In this document: positions 54,347 through 63,303 of the stretch, one piece after another
Numbering within the stretch: the first letter of the stretch is position 1
Layout of the letters: every line of letters starts with the position of its first letter
Assembly: GCA_002477945.1 (NCBI GenBank)
Contig: DLLF01000013.1
Coordinates: forward strand, 28,397 to 92,396
Direction: 5' to 3'
Length of the DNA: 64,000 bases
DNA from: Bacteroidales bacterium UBA7569
GTDB lineage: Bacteria > Bacteroidota > Bacteroidia > Bacteroidales > Paludibacteraceae
Notes under the pieces: model-generated
The model's input: only the letters and a program-made list of their open reading frames with translations
Database searches by the model: none
Told to the model about the DNA's origin: nothing
Translations under genes and position numbers: made by a program

Positions 54347-54967
54347 ATGAAGAAACACACACTGTTTTTGACTATCATGACTACTTTGTTGTGGATGGCT
54401 ATGCCTGCGGCTATGGCAGAAAGCAAGGACGATCGTGCATTGTGTCCACATGAAGTGCGAATAGGTATAGGTGACGCCTTTGCCGACAGGGAGTTTTATA
54501 GTTCGGACCATTATTATAGTGAGGTAACACCTGTTTATCGCAATAAGTTCTATTTGCCTAACCTGTTTGCAGAGTATCAGTACCGTATCAATCACTGGTT
54601 AGGCATTGGCGTGCAGGTGAATACGATGTGGATGGGATGGCAGAAACAGAATGGCAGTCATTGGGATGTACAGAAATACGGACACATTGAGGTGATGCCT
54701 ACGGTAAGGTTCACTTATTTCCACCACGAGTGGGTTAACCTGTATTCAAGTGTCTCGTTGGGTTACTATGGAGGTATTGAACAGAATGGAAACCAATACG
54801 ATTATGCTGGCGGTATTGCCTTCGACTTCTGTGCACTTGGTGTATCGGTAGGAAAGAATCATTTCTTTGGCACATTTGAAGCAGGTATGTTAAATAGCGG
54901 TTCGTTTTCTGGGAATAGTCAGATATTGTCAAGGATAATGTCGTTTTCGTTGGGATACCGCTTCTGA
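54347..54967 (+). CDS. Outer-membrane beta-barrel protein
   Basis: About 206 residues from ATG 54347, giving a signal peptide MKKHTLFLTIMTTLLWMAMPAAMAE. Eight or so barrel strands alternate with Tyr/Gly turns and end in IMSFSLGYRF, a typical C-terminal outer-membrane strand ending in Phe. It starts 40 bases after the S41 gene; an earlier ATG at 54293 overlaps that gene and hides the signal. The function is unknown. Confidence 0.75.
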   Translation: MKKHTLFLTIMTTLLWMAMPAAMAESKDDRALCPHEVRIGIGDAFADREFYSSDHYYSEVTPVYRNKFYLPNLFAEYQYRINHWLGIGVQVNTMWMGWQKQNGSHWDVQKYGHIEVMPTVRFTYFHHEWVNLYSSVSLGYYGGIEQNGNQYDYAGGIAFDFCALGVSVGKNHFFGTFEAGMLNSGSFSGNSQILSRIMSFSLGYRF

Positions 54968-55626
54968 CGATTCGATATCAGCACAAAATAGAGACAGGGA
55001 ATGTTTTTAGCAATATAAGACTACATTGCCCCTATCATGACTTGCAGAATATACGAACATTCGGCAGGAGTGGTGAAAGCACATACTGTCTGCACACCTG
55101 TCTCCATATACTTGCAAAAATAAAACAATACACAATGTAACTCGTTGGCAGTATTAAAGTGCCTGCAGGTCTGTTCTATCCTGCAGCATGTCGGTGCGTC
55201 AAATAATAACACACCAACTGAAACTCACGACCCCTTATCGGGACCTCAAGCACCCCTCATCGACTCCTGAATAGGAAAGCAGCAAAATCGAATAATGGGA
55301 ACATTCGCCCCTTCTTTGGAAAGGTCGGAGGTAATCTGAATTGTCCAATCATTAATAATTTGACCACTCAACGGGAAAACGACAAACGATGGGAAAGATA
55401 CCCTCAACAATCTAAACGCATAAACCTTTTAACCGCACGTAAACGCATAAACGCATAAATACGCTTCACCCTTGTCCTCAACTTTCAACACCCAACTGTT
55501 TTCCTGCCTATGGAGGGAGTGCAGAGATGTCCCTTCCCACATTGTGTTGGTACATAAAAAAAAAGAGGTGTTGGCATTTTTGAGAGATTTCTGTTATATA
55601 ACCCTCGAAAATAGTAGAAATAATTC
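54968..55626. other. Gene-free stretch with one 11-base array
   Basis: About 660 bases. Apart from the array at 55228-55271 and AT-rich sequence toward the nqr promoter, I see no gene, terminator or RNA motif. Short open frames here lack protein-like features. Confidence 0.55.
55228..55271 (+). repeat. 11-base tandem array (4 units)
   Basis: The units CGACCCCTTAT, CGGGACCTCAA, GCACCCCTCAT and CGACTCCTGAA form an exact 11-base period. No adjoining 9-base array is evident here. Confidence 0.88.
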
Positions 55627-55658
55627 TTTAATAACCGAAATAAATATCGTACTTTTGC
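55627..55658 (+). promoter_or_regulatory. Promoter of the nqr operon
   Basis: TTTA at 55627-55630 (one mismatch to TTTG), a 19-base spacer and TACTTTTGC at 55650-55658. The leader before nqrA is about 100 bases. Confidence 0.7.
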
Positions 55659-55762
55659 ACGTAAATGTGCGTACATTGTAATTGAATCATATCAGACTAA
55701 TTCACTGAATGTTACGTACACAAACACACAACGAAAACCATAATTTATAAACTACTCCCAAT

Positions 55763-57136
55763 ATGAACAAAGTAATCAAACTGAAAAAAGGTTTGGATGT
55801 TGCTGTGTCGGGATCGGCTGCTGAAGTACTTGGCAGTATCAATCGCCCCGATGTGTATGCAATTGTCCCAGACCATTTTGCAGGTATTACGCCCAAATTG
55901 CTTGTGAAAGAAGGAGAGCAAGTCGAAGCAGGCTCTCCCTTGTTTCACGATAAGCAGTTTGCGGATATGAACTTTGTATCACCCGTTTCGGGTAAAGTCA
56001 TAGCCGTAAACAGAGGGGAGCGCCGCAAGATTATGTCTATAGACATCGAGGCTGAGAAGCAGATTGTCTATCGGCACTTCGGGTGCGACCTGGCGAAAAT
56101 GTCTGCAGAAGAGGTCAAGTCTGCGTTGTTGGAGGCTGGTTTATGGTGCTTCATTAAGCAAAGGCCTTACGATTGTATCGCTATGCCCAACAAGACACCG
56201 AAGGCAGTCTTTGTCTCCACTTTCGACACCGCTCCCTGTGCACCCGACTATGAGTGGGTGCTGAAAGGGCGATTGGCAGAACTCCAGGCAGCCGTCTCTG
56301 CCTTTAGTAAAATTGCTCCCGTTTACGTAGGTATTCGCTACGGAGCAAGAGCAACCGAATTCCGTGAACTGAAAGATTGTACATTGTACGAAGTACAAGG
56401 ACCGCACCCTGCAGGAAACGTAGGTGTGCAAATCAATCACATGGCACCTGTTGCCAAAGGTGAAACTGTTTGGACAATCAATGTACAGGACTTGGCTGTC
56501 ATCGGACGTTTCTTCACAAAGGGAATCGTGGATATGCAACGCTTGGTGGCACTCACGGGACCGCTTGTAGTTGAACCTAAGTACTATAAAGTACTTCCTG
56601 GTATGCCCGTTGATGCTGTCGTTAAGTGTAATGTCTACAGAGAATTGCCGTTGCGTTATGTAAACGGCAACGTACTATCTGGTCACCAGACTACTCCCAA
56701 CGAGAAGATTGATGCCTATTGCAATCAAATATCTGTGATTGACGAGGGCACCGAAAACCATGAATTTATGGGATGGCTGCTGCCTCGTTTCAACGAGTTC
56801 AATGCAAGCAACACGGATCCTGCCAAGTTTGTTGACTGCAAACTGACCCATTGGTTGTTCGGTAAAAAGGAATATCGTTGGGACGCTCGTCTGAAGGGTG
56901 GTCGCCGTGCCATCATCGTGAGCGGTCAGTACGACAAAGTGTTCCCGATGGACATCTATCCCGAATACCTGATTAAGGCAATGATTGCGGGCAACATCGA
57001 CAAGATGGAGGCTCTCGGCGTGTATGAAGTGGCTCCCGAAGACTTTGCGCTTTGCGAGTATGTCTGCACCTCGAAAATGCCGCTTCAGGCAATAATAAGA
57101 ACCGCATTGGATAACCTAAAAAAGGAGATTGAGTGA
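55763..57136 (+). CDS. nqrA: Na+-translocating NADH:quinone reductase subunit A
   Basis: 457 residues. It begins with IKLKKGLDVAVSG...VPDHFAGITPKLLVKEGEQV, the barrel-sandwich start of NqrA, and shows GPHPAGNVGVQINHMAPV. It is the soluble subunit of the sodium-pumping Nqr complex, with no transmembrane helix. The TGA overlaps the nqrB ATG (57133-57136). Confidence 0.97.
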   Translation: MNKVIKLKKGLDVAVSGSAAEVLGSINRPDVYAIVPDHFAGITPKLLVKEGEQVEAGSPLFHDKQFADMNFVSPVSGKVIAVNRGERRKIMSIDIEAEKQIVYRHFGCDLAKMSAEEVKSALLEAGLWCFIKQRPYDCIAMPNKTPKAVFVSTFDTAPCAPDYEWVLKGRLAELQAAVSAFSKIAPVYVGIRYGARATEFRELKDCTLYEVQGPHPAGNVGVQINHMAPVAKGETVWTINVQDLAVIGRFFTKGIVDMQRLVALTGPLVVEPKYYKVLPGMPVDAVVKCNVYRELPLRYVNGNVLSGHQTTPNEKIDAYCNQISVIDEGTENHEFMGWLLPRFNEFNASNTDPAKFVDCKLTHWLFGKKEYRWDARLKGGRRAIIVSGQYDKVFPMDIYPEYLIKAMIAGNIDKMEALGVYEVAPEDFALCEYVCTSKMPLQAIIRTALDNLKKEIE

Positions 57137-58341
57137 TGTTTAAGGGATTATATAAAATGATGGAGAAACTTCGTCCTACTTTCGACGAAGGCGGCAAGTT
57201 GCACGCACTCCACTCGTTGTTCGATGGTTTTGACACGTTCCTGTTCACCCCGAACACGACTTCAAAGCGCATTGGCACACAAATCCACGACGGTTCGGAC
57301 TCCAAACGCACGATGATTCTCGTGGTTTTGGCACTCGTTCCCGCCATGCTGTTCGGTATGTTCAATGTCGGCTACCAACACCTGTTGGCAACGGGCGAAT
57401 TGGTACGCGGAGCCATGACCTGCGCCCTGTGGTGGAAAGCATTCGGCTTCGGGTTCTTGGCTGTACTGCCTTATATCATTGTCAGTTATGCAGTCGGACT
57501 CGGTATCGAGTTCACGGTGGCACAATGGAAGAAAGAGGAGATTCAAGAGGGCTTCCTCGTGACGGGTTTCATCATTCCGCTGATTGTGCCGATTAACACT
57601 CCGCTGTGGATGGTGGCTATCGCTACCGCTTTTGCTGTTATCTTTGCCAAAGAGGTATTCGGCGGTACGGGTTACAACATCTTCAATGTGGCTCTTATCA
57701 CGCGCGCGTTCCTGTTCTTTGCATACCCGACGCACATGACGGGCGATGCAGCCTTTGTCCGCACCGGCGGCACTTGGGGCTGGGACAGTGGCAAGACCAT
57801 CGTGGACGGCTTCTCGGGCGCAACGCCTCTGACGCAGATTGCCACCACTGCCGATACCCATCTGATGCCCGTGGATTTCTGGACGGCTTTCAACGGCTTG
57901 ATTCCCGGTTCGGTGGGCGAGACCTGCTGCTGGGCTATCCTGCTGGGTGCGCTGTTGCTGCTGACGACGGGTGTGGCTTCGTGGAAGACGATGTTCAGTA
58001 TCTTCGTAGGCGGCGGACTGACCGCGTGGTTGTTCAATGTATGCGGTCCGGATACGGCTGCGGCTCACTTCCCATGGTATATGCATCTGGTAACGGGCGG
58101 TTTCGCTTTCGGTGCCGTGTTTATGGCTACTGACCCCGTAACATCGGCTCGTACGGAGTGCGGCAAGTGGATTTACGGTTTCCTCATCGGTTTCATGGCA
58201 GTGGTTATCCGCGTACTCAACCCTGGTTATCCGGAAGGTATGATGCTCGCTATCCTGCTGATGAACGCCTTTGCCCCGCTCATCGACTGGTGTGTGGTAC
58301 AAGTGAATATCAATCGCCGTATGAAACGCGCTAAAATCTAA
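57133..58341 (+). CDS. nqrB: Na+-translocating NADH:quinone reductase subunit B
   Basis: 402 residues with about ten transmembrane helices. The covalent FMN site is the Thr of FSGATPLTQ near residue 233. LYKMMEKLRPTFDEGGKLHALHS is the typical cytoplasmic N-terminus. It forms the membrane core that carries electrons and moves Na+. It overlaps nqrA by 4 bases and is 5 bases before nqrC. Confidence 0.97.
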   Translation: MMFKGLYKMMEKLRPTFDEGGKLHALHSLFDGFDTFLFTPNTTSKRIGTQIHDGSDSKRTMILVVLALVPAMLFGMFNVGYQHLLATGELVRGAMTCALWWKAFGFGFLAVLPYIIVSYAVGLGIEFTVAQWKKEEIQEGFLVTGFIIPLIVPINTPLWMVAIATAFAVIFAKEVFGGTGYNIFNVALITRAFLFFAYPTHMTGDAAFVRTGGTWGWDSGKTIVDGFSGATPLTQIATTADTHLMPVDFWTAFNGLIPGSVGETCCWAILLGALLLLTTGVASWKTMFSIFVGGGLTAWLFNVCGPDTAAAHFPWYMHLVTGGFAFGAVFMATDPVTSARTECGKWIYGFLIGFMAVVIRVLNPGYPEGMMLAILLMNAFAPLIDWCVVQVNINRRMKRAKI

Positions 58342-58346
58342 GAAAT

Positions 58347-59156
58347 ATGGCACAGAAGAAATATGTATGCTCCGTGTGCGGCTATGTCCACACCGGTGAT
58401 AATGCACCCGAGGAGTGCCCGCAGTGCCACCAGAAAGGTGTGTTCGTAGAACAAAAGAAAAAAGGACTTGACACCAACAGCAATGTCTATACTATAGTGT
58501 ATGCAACGGTGATTGTGGTCATCGTGGCTGTGCTGTTGGCATTGGTGAGCCAGTTGCTCAGTCCGCACCAACAGGCAAACGCCCTGCTCGACCAGCAGAA
58601 GCAGATTCTGGTAGCCCTCAATCAGGACTACTCGAACACCGACCCTGCACAGATGTACCGCACATTGGTGAACGATACCATATACGTAGGCGAGAACCTA
58701 CTCCCCGTATATGTAGCGAACATCGATGGCGCAACCAAGTATGTATTCAAACTCCATGGCAACGGTCTGTGGGGCGGCATCGGTGGCTACTTGGCATTGA
58801 ACGATGACAAGAACACCATCTTCGGTATCAACTTCAACCACGAGAGCGAGACCCCCGGTCTCGGTGCTGAAATCGTGACTGCTAAGTTCCGCAACCAGTT
58901 CAATGGCAAGCACATACGCAATGCCGCAGGTGAGGTGAAATCGGTGGCAGTGATGAAAACAGGCAAGATGGCTGAAGGACAAGAGCAAGTGGACGCCATT
59001 TCGGGCGCAACCATCACTTCGACGGGTGTGAATGATATGCTGGTGAACAACCTTGCAGAGTACGCCGAGTTTCTGAATGATTGTAAAACCAACAACTGCG
59101 CTGCTCCCTGTGAGGCTGCTCAAGAGGGTGACGAGGTTGAACAAACAATGGAATAA
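58347..59156 (+). CDS. nqrC: NqrC with an N-terminal rubredoxin-like zinc-ribbon domain
   Basis: 269 residues. Residues 1-35 carry two CxxC pairs (CSVC at 8-11, CPQC at 24-27) in a rubredoxin/rubrerythrin-tail pattern (YVCSVCGYVHTGD...EECPQC). A single transmembrane helix spans about 46-68, then the periplasmic NqrC domain with the covalent FMN site in ISGATITSTG. Ordinary NqrC starts at the helix. The fusion is in frame and the start is fixed by the 5-base gap after nqrB. The extra domain would face the cytoplasm and could carry electrons or only bind zinc. Confidence 0.93.
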   Translation: MAQKKYVCSVCGYVHTGDNAPEECPQCHQKGVFVEQKKKGLDTNSNVYTIVYATVIVVIVAVLLALVSQLLSPHQQANALLDQQKQILVALNQDYSNTDPAQMYRTLVNDTIYVGENLLPVYVANIDGATKYVFKLHGNGLWGGIGGYLALNDDKNTIFGINFNHESETPGLGAEIVTAKFRNQFNGKHIRNAAGEVKSVAVMKTGKMAEGQEQVDAISGATITSTGVNDMLVNNLAEYAEFLNDCKTNNCAAPCEAAQEGDEVEQTME

Positions 59157-59158
59157 CT

Positions 59159-59788
59159 ATGGCACTTTCACAAAAAACAAAAGATGTCCTGCTCGGACCG
59201 CTCAATAAGAACAACCCTGTGGTTGTGCAAATCCTGGGTATCTGTTCGGCACTGGCCGTAACAGTGCAACTCAAGCCTGCATTGGTGATGGGTATCGCGG
59301 TAACGATTATCGTGGCAATGTCCAACGTGATCATTTCGCTGATGCGCAAGACTATCCCGATGCGTATCCGTATCATTGTCCAATTGGTCGTTGTAGCGGC
59401 GTTGGTAACGCTCGTGAGCGAGGTGCTGAAGGCGTTTGCTTATGACGTGGCAATGCAGTTGAGCGTCTATATCGGACTGATTATCACCAACTGTATTCTG
59501 ATGGGACGCCTCGAGGCATTCGCTATGACCAATAGTGTAAAGGACTCGTTCCTTGACGGTCTCGGTAATGGTTTCGGCTATGCTATCGTATTGGTAATCG
59601 TTGCTTTCATCCGCGAGTTGCTCGGTGCGGGGACACTGCTCGGTTTCCGTGTGATTCCCGAGAGTTGGTATGTTGCCAATGGCGGTTGTTATGAGAACTG
59701 CGGTATGATGATGATGCCTGCAATGGCTCTGATTCTGGTAGGTTGTATTATATGGGCGCACCGCTCAATCAATAAGGAGGAGAAGTAA
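59159..59788 (+). CDS. nqrD: Na+-translocating NADH:quinone reductase subunit D
   Basis: 209 residues with six transmembrane helices; LGPLNKNNPVVVQILGICSALAVT and NCILMGRLEAFAM are characteristic, the latter with the Cys of the intramembrane Fe centre. It pairs with NqrE around the shared Fe site. It starts two bases after nqrC and stops one base before nqrE. Confidence 0.97.
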   Translation: MALSQKTKDVLLGPLNKNNPVVVQILGICSALAVTVQLKPALVMGIAVTIIVAMSNVIISLMRKTIPMRIRIIVQLVVVAALVTLVSEVLKAFAYDVAMQLSVYIGLIITNCILMGRLEAFAMTNSVKDSFLDGLGNGFGYAIVLVIVAFIRELLGAGTLLGFRVIPESWYVANGGCYENCGMMMMPAMALILVGCIIWAHRSINKEEK

Positions 59789-59789
59789 T

Positions 59790-60398
59790 ATGGAACATGC
59801 ATTAAGTCTATTTGTTCGCAGCATCTTTGCTGACAACATGATTTTCGCATACTTCCTGGGTATGTGTTCATACTTGGCAGTATCGAAAGACGTTAAAACG
59901 AGTGCTGGTTTGGGCGTGGCAGTTACGTTCGTGCTGACTATCACGCTGCCTGTCAACTACTTGCTGCAGGTATATGTACTCAATCCTCTGAACCTGGGTT
60001 ACCTGTCGTTTATCCTGTTTATCGCTGTCATTGCGGCTATCACGCAGTTGGTGGAGATGGTGGTGGAGAAATACTCGCCGTCGCTCTACTCGTCGCTGGG
60101 AATCTTCCTGCCGCTGATTGCCGTCAACTGCGCCATCATGGGCGGCTCGCTCTTTATGCAGCAGCGTATCCTGCTCGACCCCGAGAACGTGAAGGCCATT
60201 GCCAACCTCGGCGATGCATTCGCATACGCTATCGGTTCGGGACTCGGCTGGATGCTGGCGATTGTCTGCCTGGCAGGTATCCGCGAGAAAATGGAGTACA
60301 ACGATGTGCCGAAACCGCTGCAGGGATTGGGTATCACCTTTATCACTGTAGGTCTGATGGCTATGGCATTTATGTGTTTCTCGGGGTTAAACATCTAA
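59790..60398 (+). CDS. nqrE: Na+-translocating NADH:quinone reductase subunit E
   Basis: 202 residues with six helices, FVRSIFADNMIFAYFLGMCSYLAVSK at the start and VNCAIMGGSLFMQQR in the middle, each with the Fe-binding Cys. It is the inverted-topology partner of NqrD. The operon is then interrupted by 62 bases and a four-helix-bundle gene before nqrF. Confidence 0.97.
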   Translation: MEHALSLFVRSIFADNMIFAYFLGMCSYLAVSKDVKTSAGLGVAVTFVLTITLPVNYLLQVYVLNPLNLGYLSFILFIAVIAAITQLVEMVVEKYSPSLYSSLGIFLPLIAVNCAIMGGSLFMQQRILLDPENVKAIANLGDAFAYAIGSGLGWMLAIVCLAGIREKMEYNDVPKPLQGLGITFITVGLMAMAFMCFSGLNI

Positions 60399-60418
60399 GA
60401 TATTTGGATCGCTACGCT

Positions 60419-60457
60419 GTTAGAAGTTAGAACGCCTTTCGGCTGTTAGAAGTTAGA
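60419..60457 (+). repeat. Left flank of the four-helix-bundle cassette: two GTTAGAAGTTAGA copies
   Basis: GTTAGAAGTTAGA at 60419-60431 and again at 60445-60457, ending 3 bases before the cassette ATG. An inverted, near-identical copy (TCTAACATCTAAC) is at 60859-60871. Confidence 0.85.
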
Positions 60458-60460
60458 TAT

Positions 60461-60826
60461 ATGCACAACTATAACAACCTGCAAATTTGGCAGGATAGTA
60501 TGAACTTGGTTCAATCTGTCTATGAGGCGGTGGCGACCTTTCCTCAAGAGGAAAGATACGGATTAACCTCCCAAATGACAAGGTCTGCAGTTTCTATCCC
60601 TTCTAACATTGCGGAAGGCGCAGGACGGAATACCAACCGTGAGTTTACACATTTTTTGAGTATTGCTATGGGGTCTATGTTTGAGTTGGAAACTCAAGTA
60701 CTCATTGCAGAACGCGTAGGATACATTGATAATGTGCAATCTAAGTCTTTGCGAGAGAGCCTTCATAATCTCCAACGTATGTCCACGGTGTTTATGAAGA
60801 ATCTGGAAAGTAAGATAAACGTCTAA
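60461..60826 (+). CDS. Four-helix-bundle protein (23S rRNA intervening-sequence protein family)
   Basis: 121 residues, nearly all helical: LQIWQDSMNLVQSVYEAVATFPQEERYGLTSQMTRSAVSIPSNIAEGAGR and MGSMFELETQVLIAERVGYI are the family signature (S23 / Avd-like). The function is unsettled; relatives are encoded in 23S rRNA intervening sequences and as diversity-generating retroelement partners. Its place between nqrE and nqrF, flanked by TCTAAC-type inverted repeats, suggests insertion of a small cassette. No reverse transcriptase or template repeat is present. Confidence 0.9.
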   Translation: MHNYNNLQIWQDSMNLVQSVYEAVATFPQEERYGLTSQMTRSAVSIPSNIAEGAGRNTNREFTHFLSIAMGSMFELETQVLIAERVGYIDNVQSKSLRESLHNLQRMSTVFMKNLESKINV

Positions 60827-60871
60827 CAGTGCGTCGGCACGGTCTAACAGCGAAGTGGTCTAACATCTAAC
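60822..60871 (+). repeat. Right flank of the four-helix-bundle cassette: four TCTAAC copies
   Basis: TCTAAC at 60822 (overlapping the stop), 60843, 60859 and 60866. The last two form TCTAACATCTAAC, the inverse of the left-flank GTTAGAAGTTAGA with one mismatch. Confidence 0.85.
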
Positions 60872-60883
60872 ATCTTTAAGAAA

Positions 60884-62164
60884 ATGAATATAACAGCAAT
60901 TCTTTATGCAGTAGGCGTCTTTTTGGCGGTGATACTGCTGCTTGTAATCATCCTATTGGTTGCAAAGAAGTACCTTGTGGCTTCGGGTAATGTGAAGATT
61001 ACCATCAACGGCGACAAGGTCTATGACGTACCCGCAGGCGGCACGTTGCTCAATACACTTGCAGAAGCAGGCGTCCACCTGCCTTCCGCTTGTGGTGGCA
61101 AGGGCTCGTGCGGTCAGTGCAAGTGCCAAGTACTTGAGGGGGGCGGCGAGATTCTGCCCACCGAAACTGTTCACTTTACCCGCAAACAGCAGAAAGACCA
61201 TTGGCGTCTCGGCTGCCAAGTCAAGGTGAAAAACGACATCTCGATGAAGGTATCGGAGTCCGTTCTCGGTGTCAAGGAATGGGAGTGCACCGTTATCTCC
61301 AACAAGAACGTGGCTACGTTCATCAAGGAGTTCAAGGTGGCATTGCCCAAGGGCGAGCACATGGATTTCATCCCGGGTTCGTATGCCCAGATTAAGATAC
61401 CTGCTTACGACATCTACTACAAGGACTTCGACCGCTCGTTGATTGGCGACCTCTATGTGCCCGCATGGGAGAAGTTCGGACTCTTCAAACTGCATCAGAA
61501 GAACACCGAACCGACTATCCGTGCATACTCTATGGCTAACTATCCCGACGAGGGCGACATCATCACCCTGACCGTCCGTATCGCGACTCCGCCTTTCAAA
61601 CCGAAAGACCAGTGCCCCAACGGACCGGAGTTTATGGATGTGCCTTGTGGTATCGCATCAACCTATATCTTCTCGCTCAAGCCGGGTGACAAGGTGATTA
61701 TGTCAGGTCCTTATGGCGACTTCCACCCTGTCTTCGACAGCAAGAAGGAGATGATCTGGGTAGGTGGTGGTGCCGGTATGGCTCCTCTGCGTGCACAGAT
61801 TATGCACATGCTCAAGACCCTCCACACACGCGACCGCGAGATGCACTACTTCTATGGCGCACGCGCTATCGACGAGGTGTTCTTCCTGGACGACTTCCTC
61901 GAGTTGGAAAAGGAATACCCGAACTTCCACTTCCATCTGGCTCTCGACCGTCCCGACCCGAAGGCAGATGCTATGGGCGTGAAGTACACGCCGGGCTTCA
62001 TTGCTCCTGTGATGGGCGACACCTATCTCAAGCAGCATGACGCTCCCGAGGACATCGAGTACTACCTCTGCGGTCCTCCTATGATGGCAAAGACGGTGCT
62101 TGACCTGCTCCACTCGCTCGGCGTAAGCGACGAGGATATCCGCTTCGATAACTTCGGAGGATAA
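60884..62164 (+). CDS. nqrF: Na+-translocating NADH:quinone reductase subunit F
   Basis: 426 residues: an N-terminal membrane helix (about 5-28), a 2Fe-2S ferredoxin domain (CGGKGSCGQCKC with a later Cys in LGCQVKV), an FAD domain (RAYSMANYPDEGD) and an NADH domain (GGGAGMAPLRAQIMH, YYLCGPPMM). It takes electrons from NADH. It lies 58 bases after the inserted cassette, and a good terminator follows. Confidence 0.97.
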   Translation: MNITAILYAVGVFLAVILLLVIILLVAKKYLVASGNVKITINGDKVYDVPAGGTLLNTLAEAGVHLPSACGGKGSCGQCKCQVLEGGGEILPTETVHFTRKQQKDHWRLGCQVKVKNDISMKVSESVLGVKEWECTVISNKNVATFIKEFKVALPKGEHMDFIPGSYAQIKIPAYDIYYKDFDRSLIGDLYVPAWEKFGLFKLHQKNTEPTIRAYSMANYPDEGDIITLTVRIATPPFKPKDQCPNGPEFMDVPCGIASTYIFSLKPGDKVIMSGPYGDFHPVFDSKKEMIWVGGGAGMAPLRAQIMHMLKTLHTRDREMHYFYGARAIDEVFFLDDFLELEKEYPNFHFHLALDRPDPKADAMGVKYTPGFIAPVMGDTYLKQHDAPEDIEYYLCGPPMMAKTVLDLLHSLGVSDEDIRFDNFGG

Positions 62165-62183
62165 GAATACCGGAGTATAAAAC

Positions 62184-62229
62184 AAAAGAGACTGTCGTTT
62201 TGCGAAGGCAGTCTCTTTTATTTTGTATG
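62184..62229 (+). terminator. Intrinsic terminator of the nqr operon
   Basis: AAAAGAGACTGTC (62184-62196) pairs with GGCAGTCTCTTTT (62207-62219), running into a T-rich tract. Confidence 0.9.
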
Positions 62230-62331
62230 GTAGTAACCATAATATAATCGGCGAAACGAAAAGTACACAAAAAATCTTGCACATAGATGTGAAGGAGTGT
62301 AAACTTCAAGGATGCCAAAGCATGGCGGTTT

Positions 62332-62721
62332 CTATTCGCGAGTCCACAGGAAACTCAATGCGGCTTGTTTCCAATCGGTTTGCCATTGGACATATCCGGG
62401 TTGGGTCGGGCTTTGCATGATACTATCCACCGAAATAATAATTCTTTCTTCTTGGGTTGTCTTTTTACCTGTTCTCCAATTTTCGGAGGTAGATTTCCAC
62501 GTGGTGTACAACATTCCTCTCATGGGTTCGTCTTGTACTGTCAGTACTAAACTATCGATGGAAATATCTTCCACATCCAGTCTTTTGAAAAGTTGCAATC
62601 TAAGGGGCAAGTTCTCCCATTCTCCACTTATAACAATTTGTTCAGCGTCTTCAGGACTTAATTTACTGCCACAGGCAGCCAAAACGAACAAAGGCAGCAG
62701 CAATAAAAATACTTTCTTCAT
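62332..62721 (-). CDS. Small lipoprotein, unknown (DUF4878-like size)
   Basis: About 129 residues from ATG 62721: the signal MKKVFLLLLPLFVLAACGSKLS has lipobox LAAC, followed by LSPEDAEQIVISGEWENLPLRLQLFKRLD and a short beta-rich domain. No firm family is recognised; a periplasmic binding or stress role is possible. It is a single-gene unit with a promoter at 62744-62775. Confidence 0.72.
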   Translation of the reverse strand: MKKVFLLLLPLFVLAACGSKLSPEDAEQIVISGEWENLPLRLQLFKRLDVEDISIDSLVLTVQDEPMRGMLYTTWKSTSENWRTGKKTTQEERIIISVDSIMQSPTQPGYVQWQTDWKQAALSFLWTRE

Positions 62722-62743
62722 AACAATAATTGTGTTAGTTACT

Positions 62744-62775
62744 ACAAATATACATAATCTGTAAGACCTCTCAAA
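62744..62775 (-). promoter_or_regulatory. Promoter of the small lipoprotein
   Basis: On the minus strand TTTG (62775-62772), a 19-base spacer and TATATTTGT (62752-62744), 22 bases before the ATG. Confidence 0.75.
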
Positions 62776-62812
62776 CATAAGGTCTTTGCATTGGATATCC
62801 GGCAAGCGACAT

Positions 62813-63208
62813 TTACCAAATTCTGGTTACAAACCTGTTTTCCTCATCAAAACTCCATTGTACCTGCCATACACGCCCGTCAATTTGGTCTAAAAGAATA
62901 AAGTTATAGAAGTTCGTGGTGGCATACAGCGTAAACCGTCCAGGCAATTCTTCCTCTGCGGAATAGACCCGTTTTTCACTTGATAGGGAATAAGTGCCTT
63001 CTTTTCCGCTTGTACTCCACTGCACCATATCCATTTGACCGGTACGCGTGTCTAACCGAATGAAATTATAATTATTCCGTGTCGGGTATAGCCGGAAATT
63101 GGCATCGGTTTGTTGTGTGAATTGGGGAGGTGTGTAATCCGACTGAGCGCAAACAGTCCAAGTTACATTCCAAAGAAGCAACAGGCTCAATATATACATT
63201 TTTTTCAT
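62813..63208 (-). CDS. Secreted protein with two YNFIxLD repeats, unknown
   Basis: About 131 residues from ATG 63208: a signal peptide MKKMYILSLLLLWNVTWTVCAQ, then two copies of FRLYPTRNNYNFIRLDTRTGQMDMVQW / FTLYATTNFYNFILLDQIDG...WQVQW, a short beta motif found in small Bacteroidales secreted proteins. The function is unknown. Confidence 0.72.
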   Translation of the reverse strand: MKKMYILSLLLLWNVTWTVCAQSDYTPPQFTQQTDANFRLYPTRNNYNFIRLDTRTGQMDMVQWSTSGKEGTYSLSSEKRVYSAEEELPGRFTLYATTNFYNFILLDQIDGRVWQVQWSFDEENRFVTRIW

Positions 63209-63303
63209 ACGACATACAATTAACCTATACATTGCAAGGTCTTTAAGAAATTAAACAATCATATCATAATCAGCCATTTCTGGGCATAAAGAACACAGAC
63301 TAA

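Noticed and set aside
57262..58407. 381-codon minus-strand frame opposite nqrB
   Set aside because: It is antisense to a certain membrane subunit; a His/Arg-rich low-complexity product.
60461..60826. Diversity-generating retroelement (Avd) at the four-helix-bundle gene
   Set aside because: No reverse transcriptase, template repeat or variable repeat is seen nearby.
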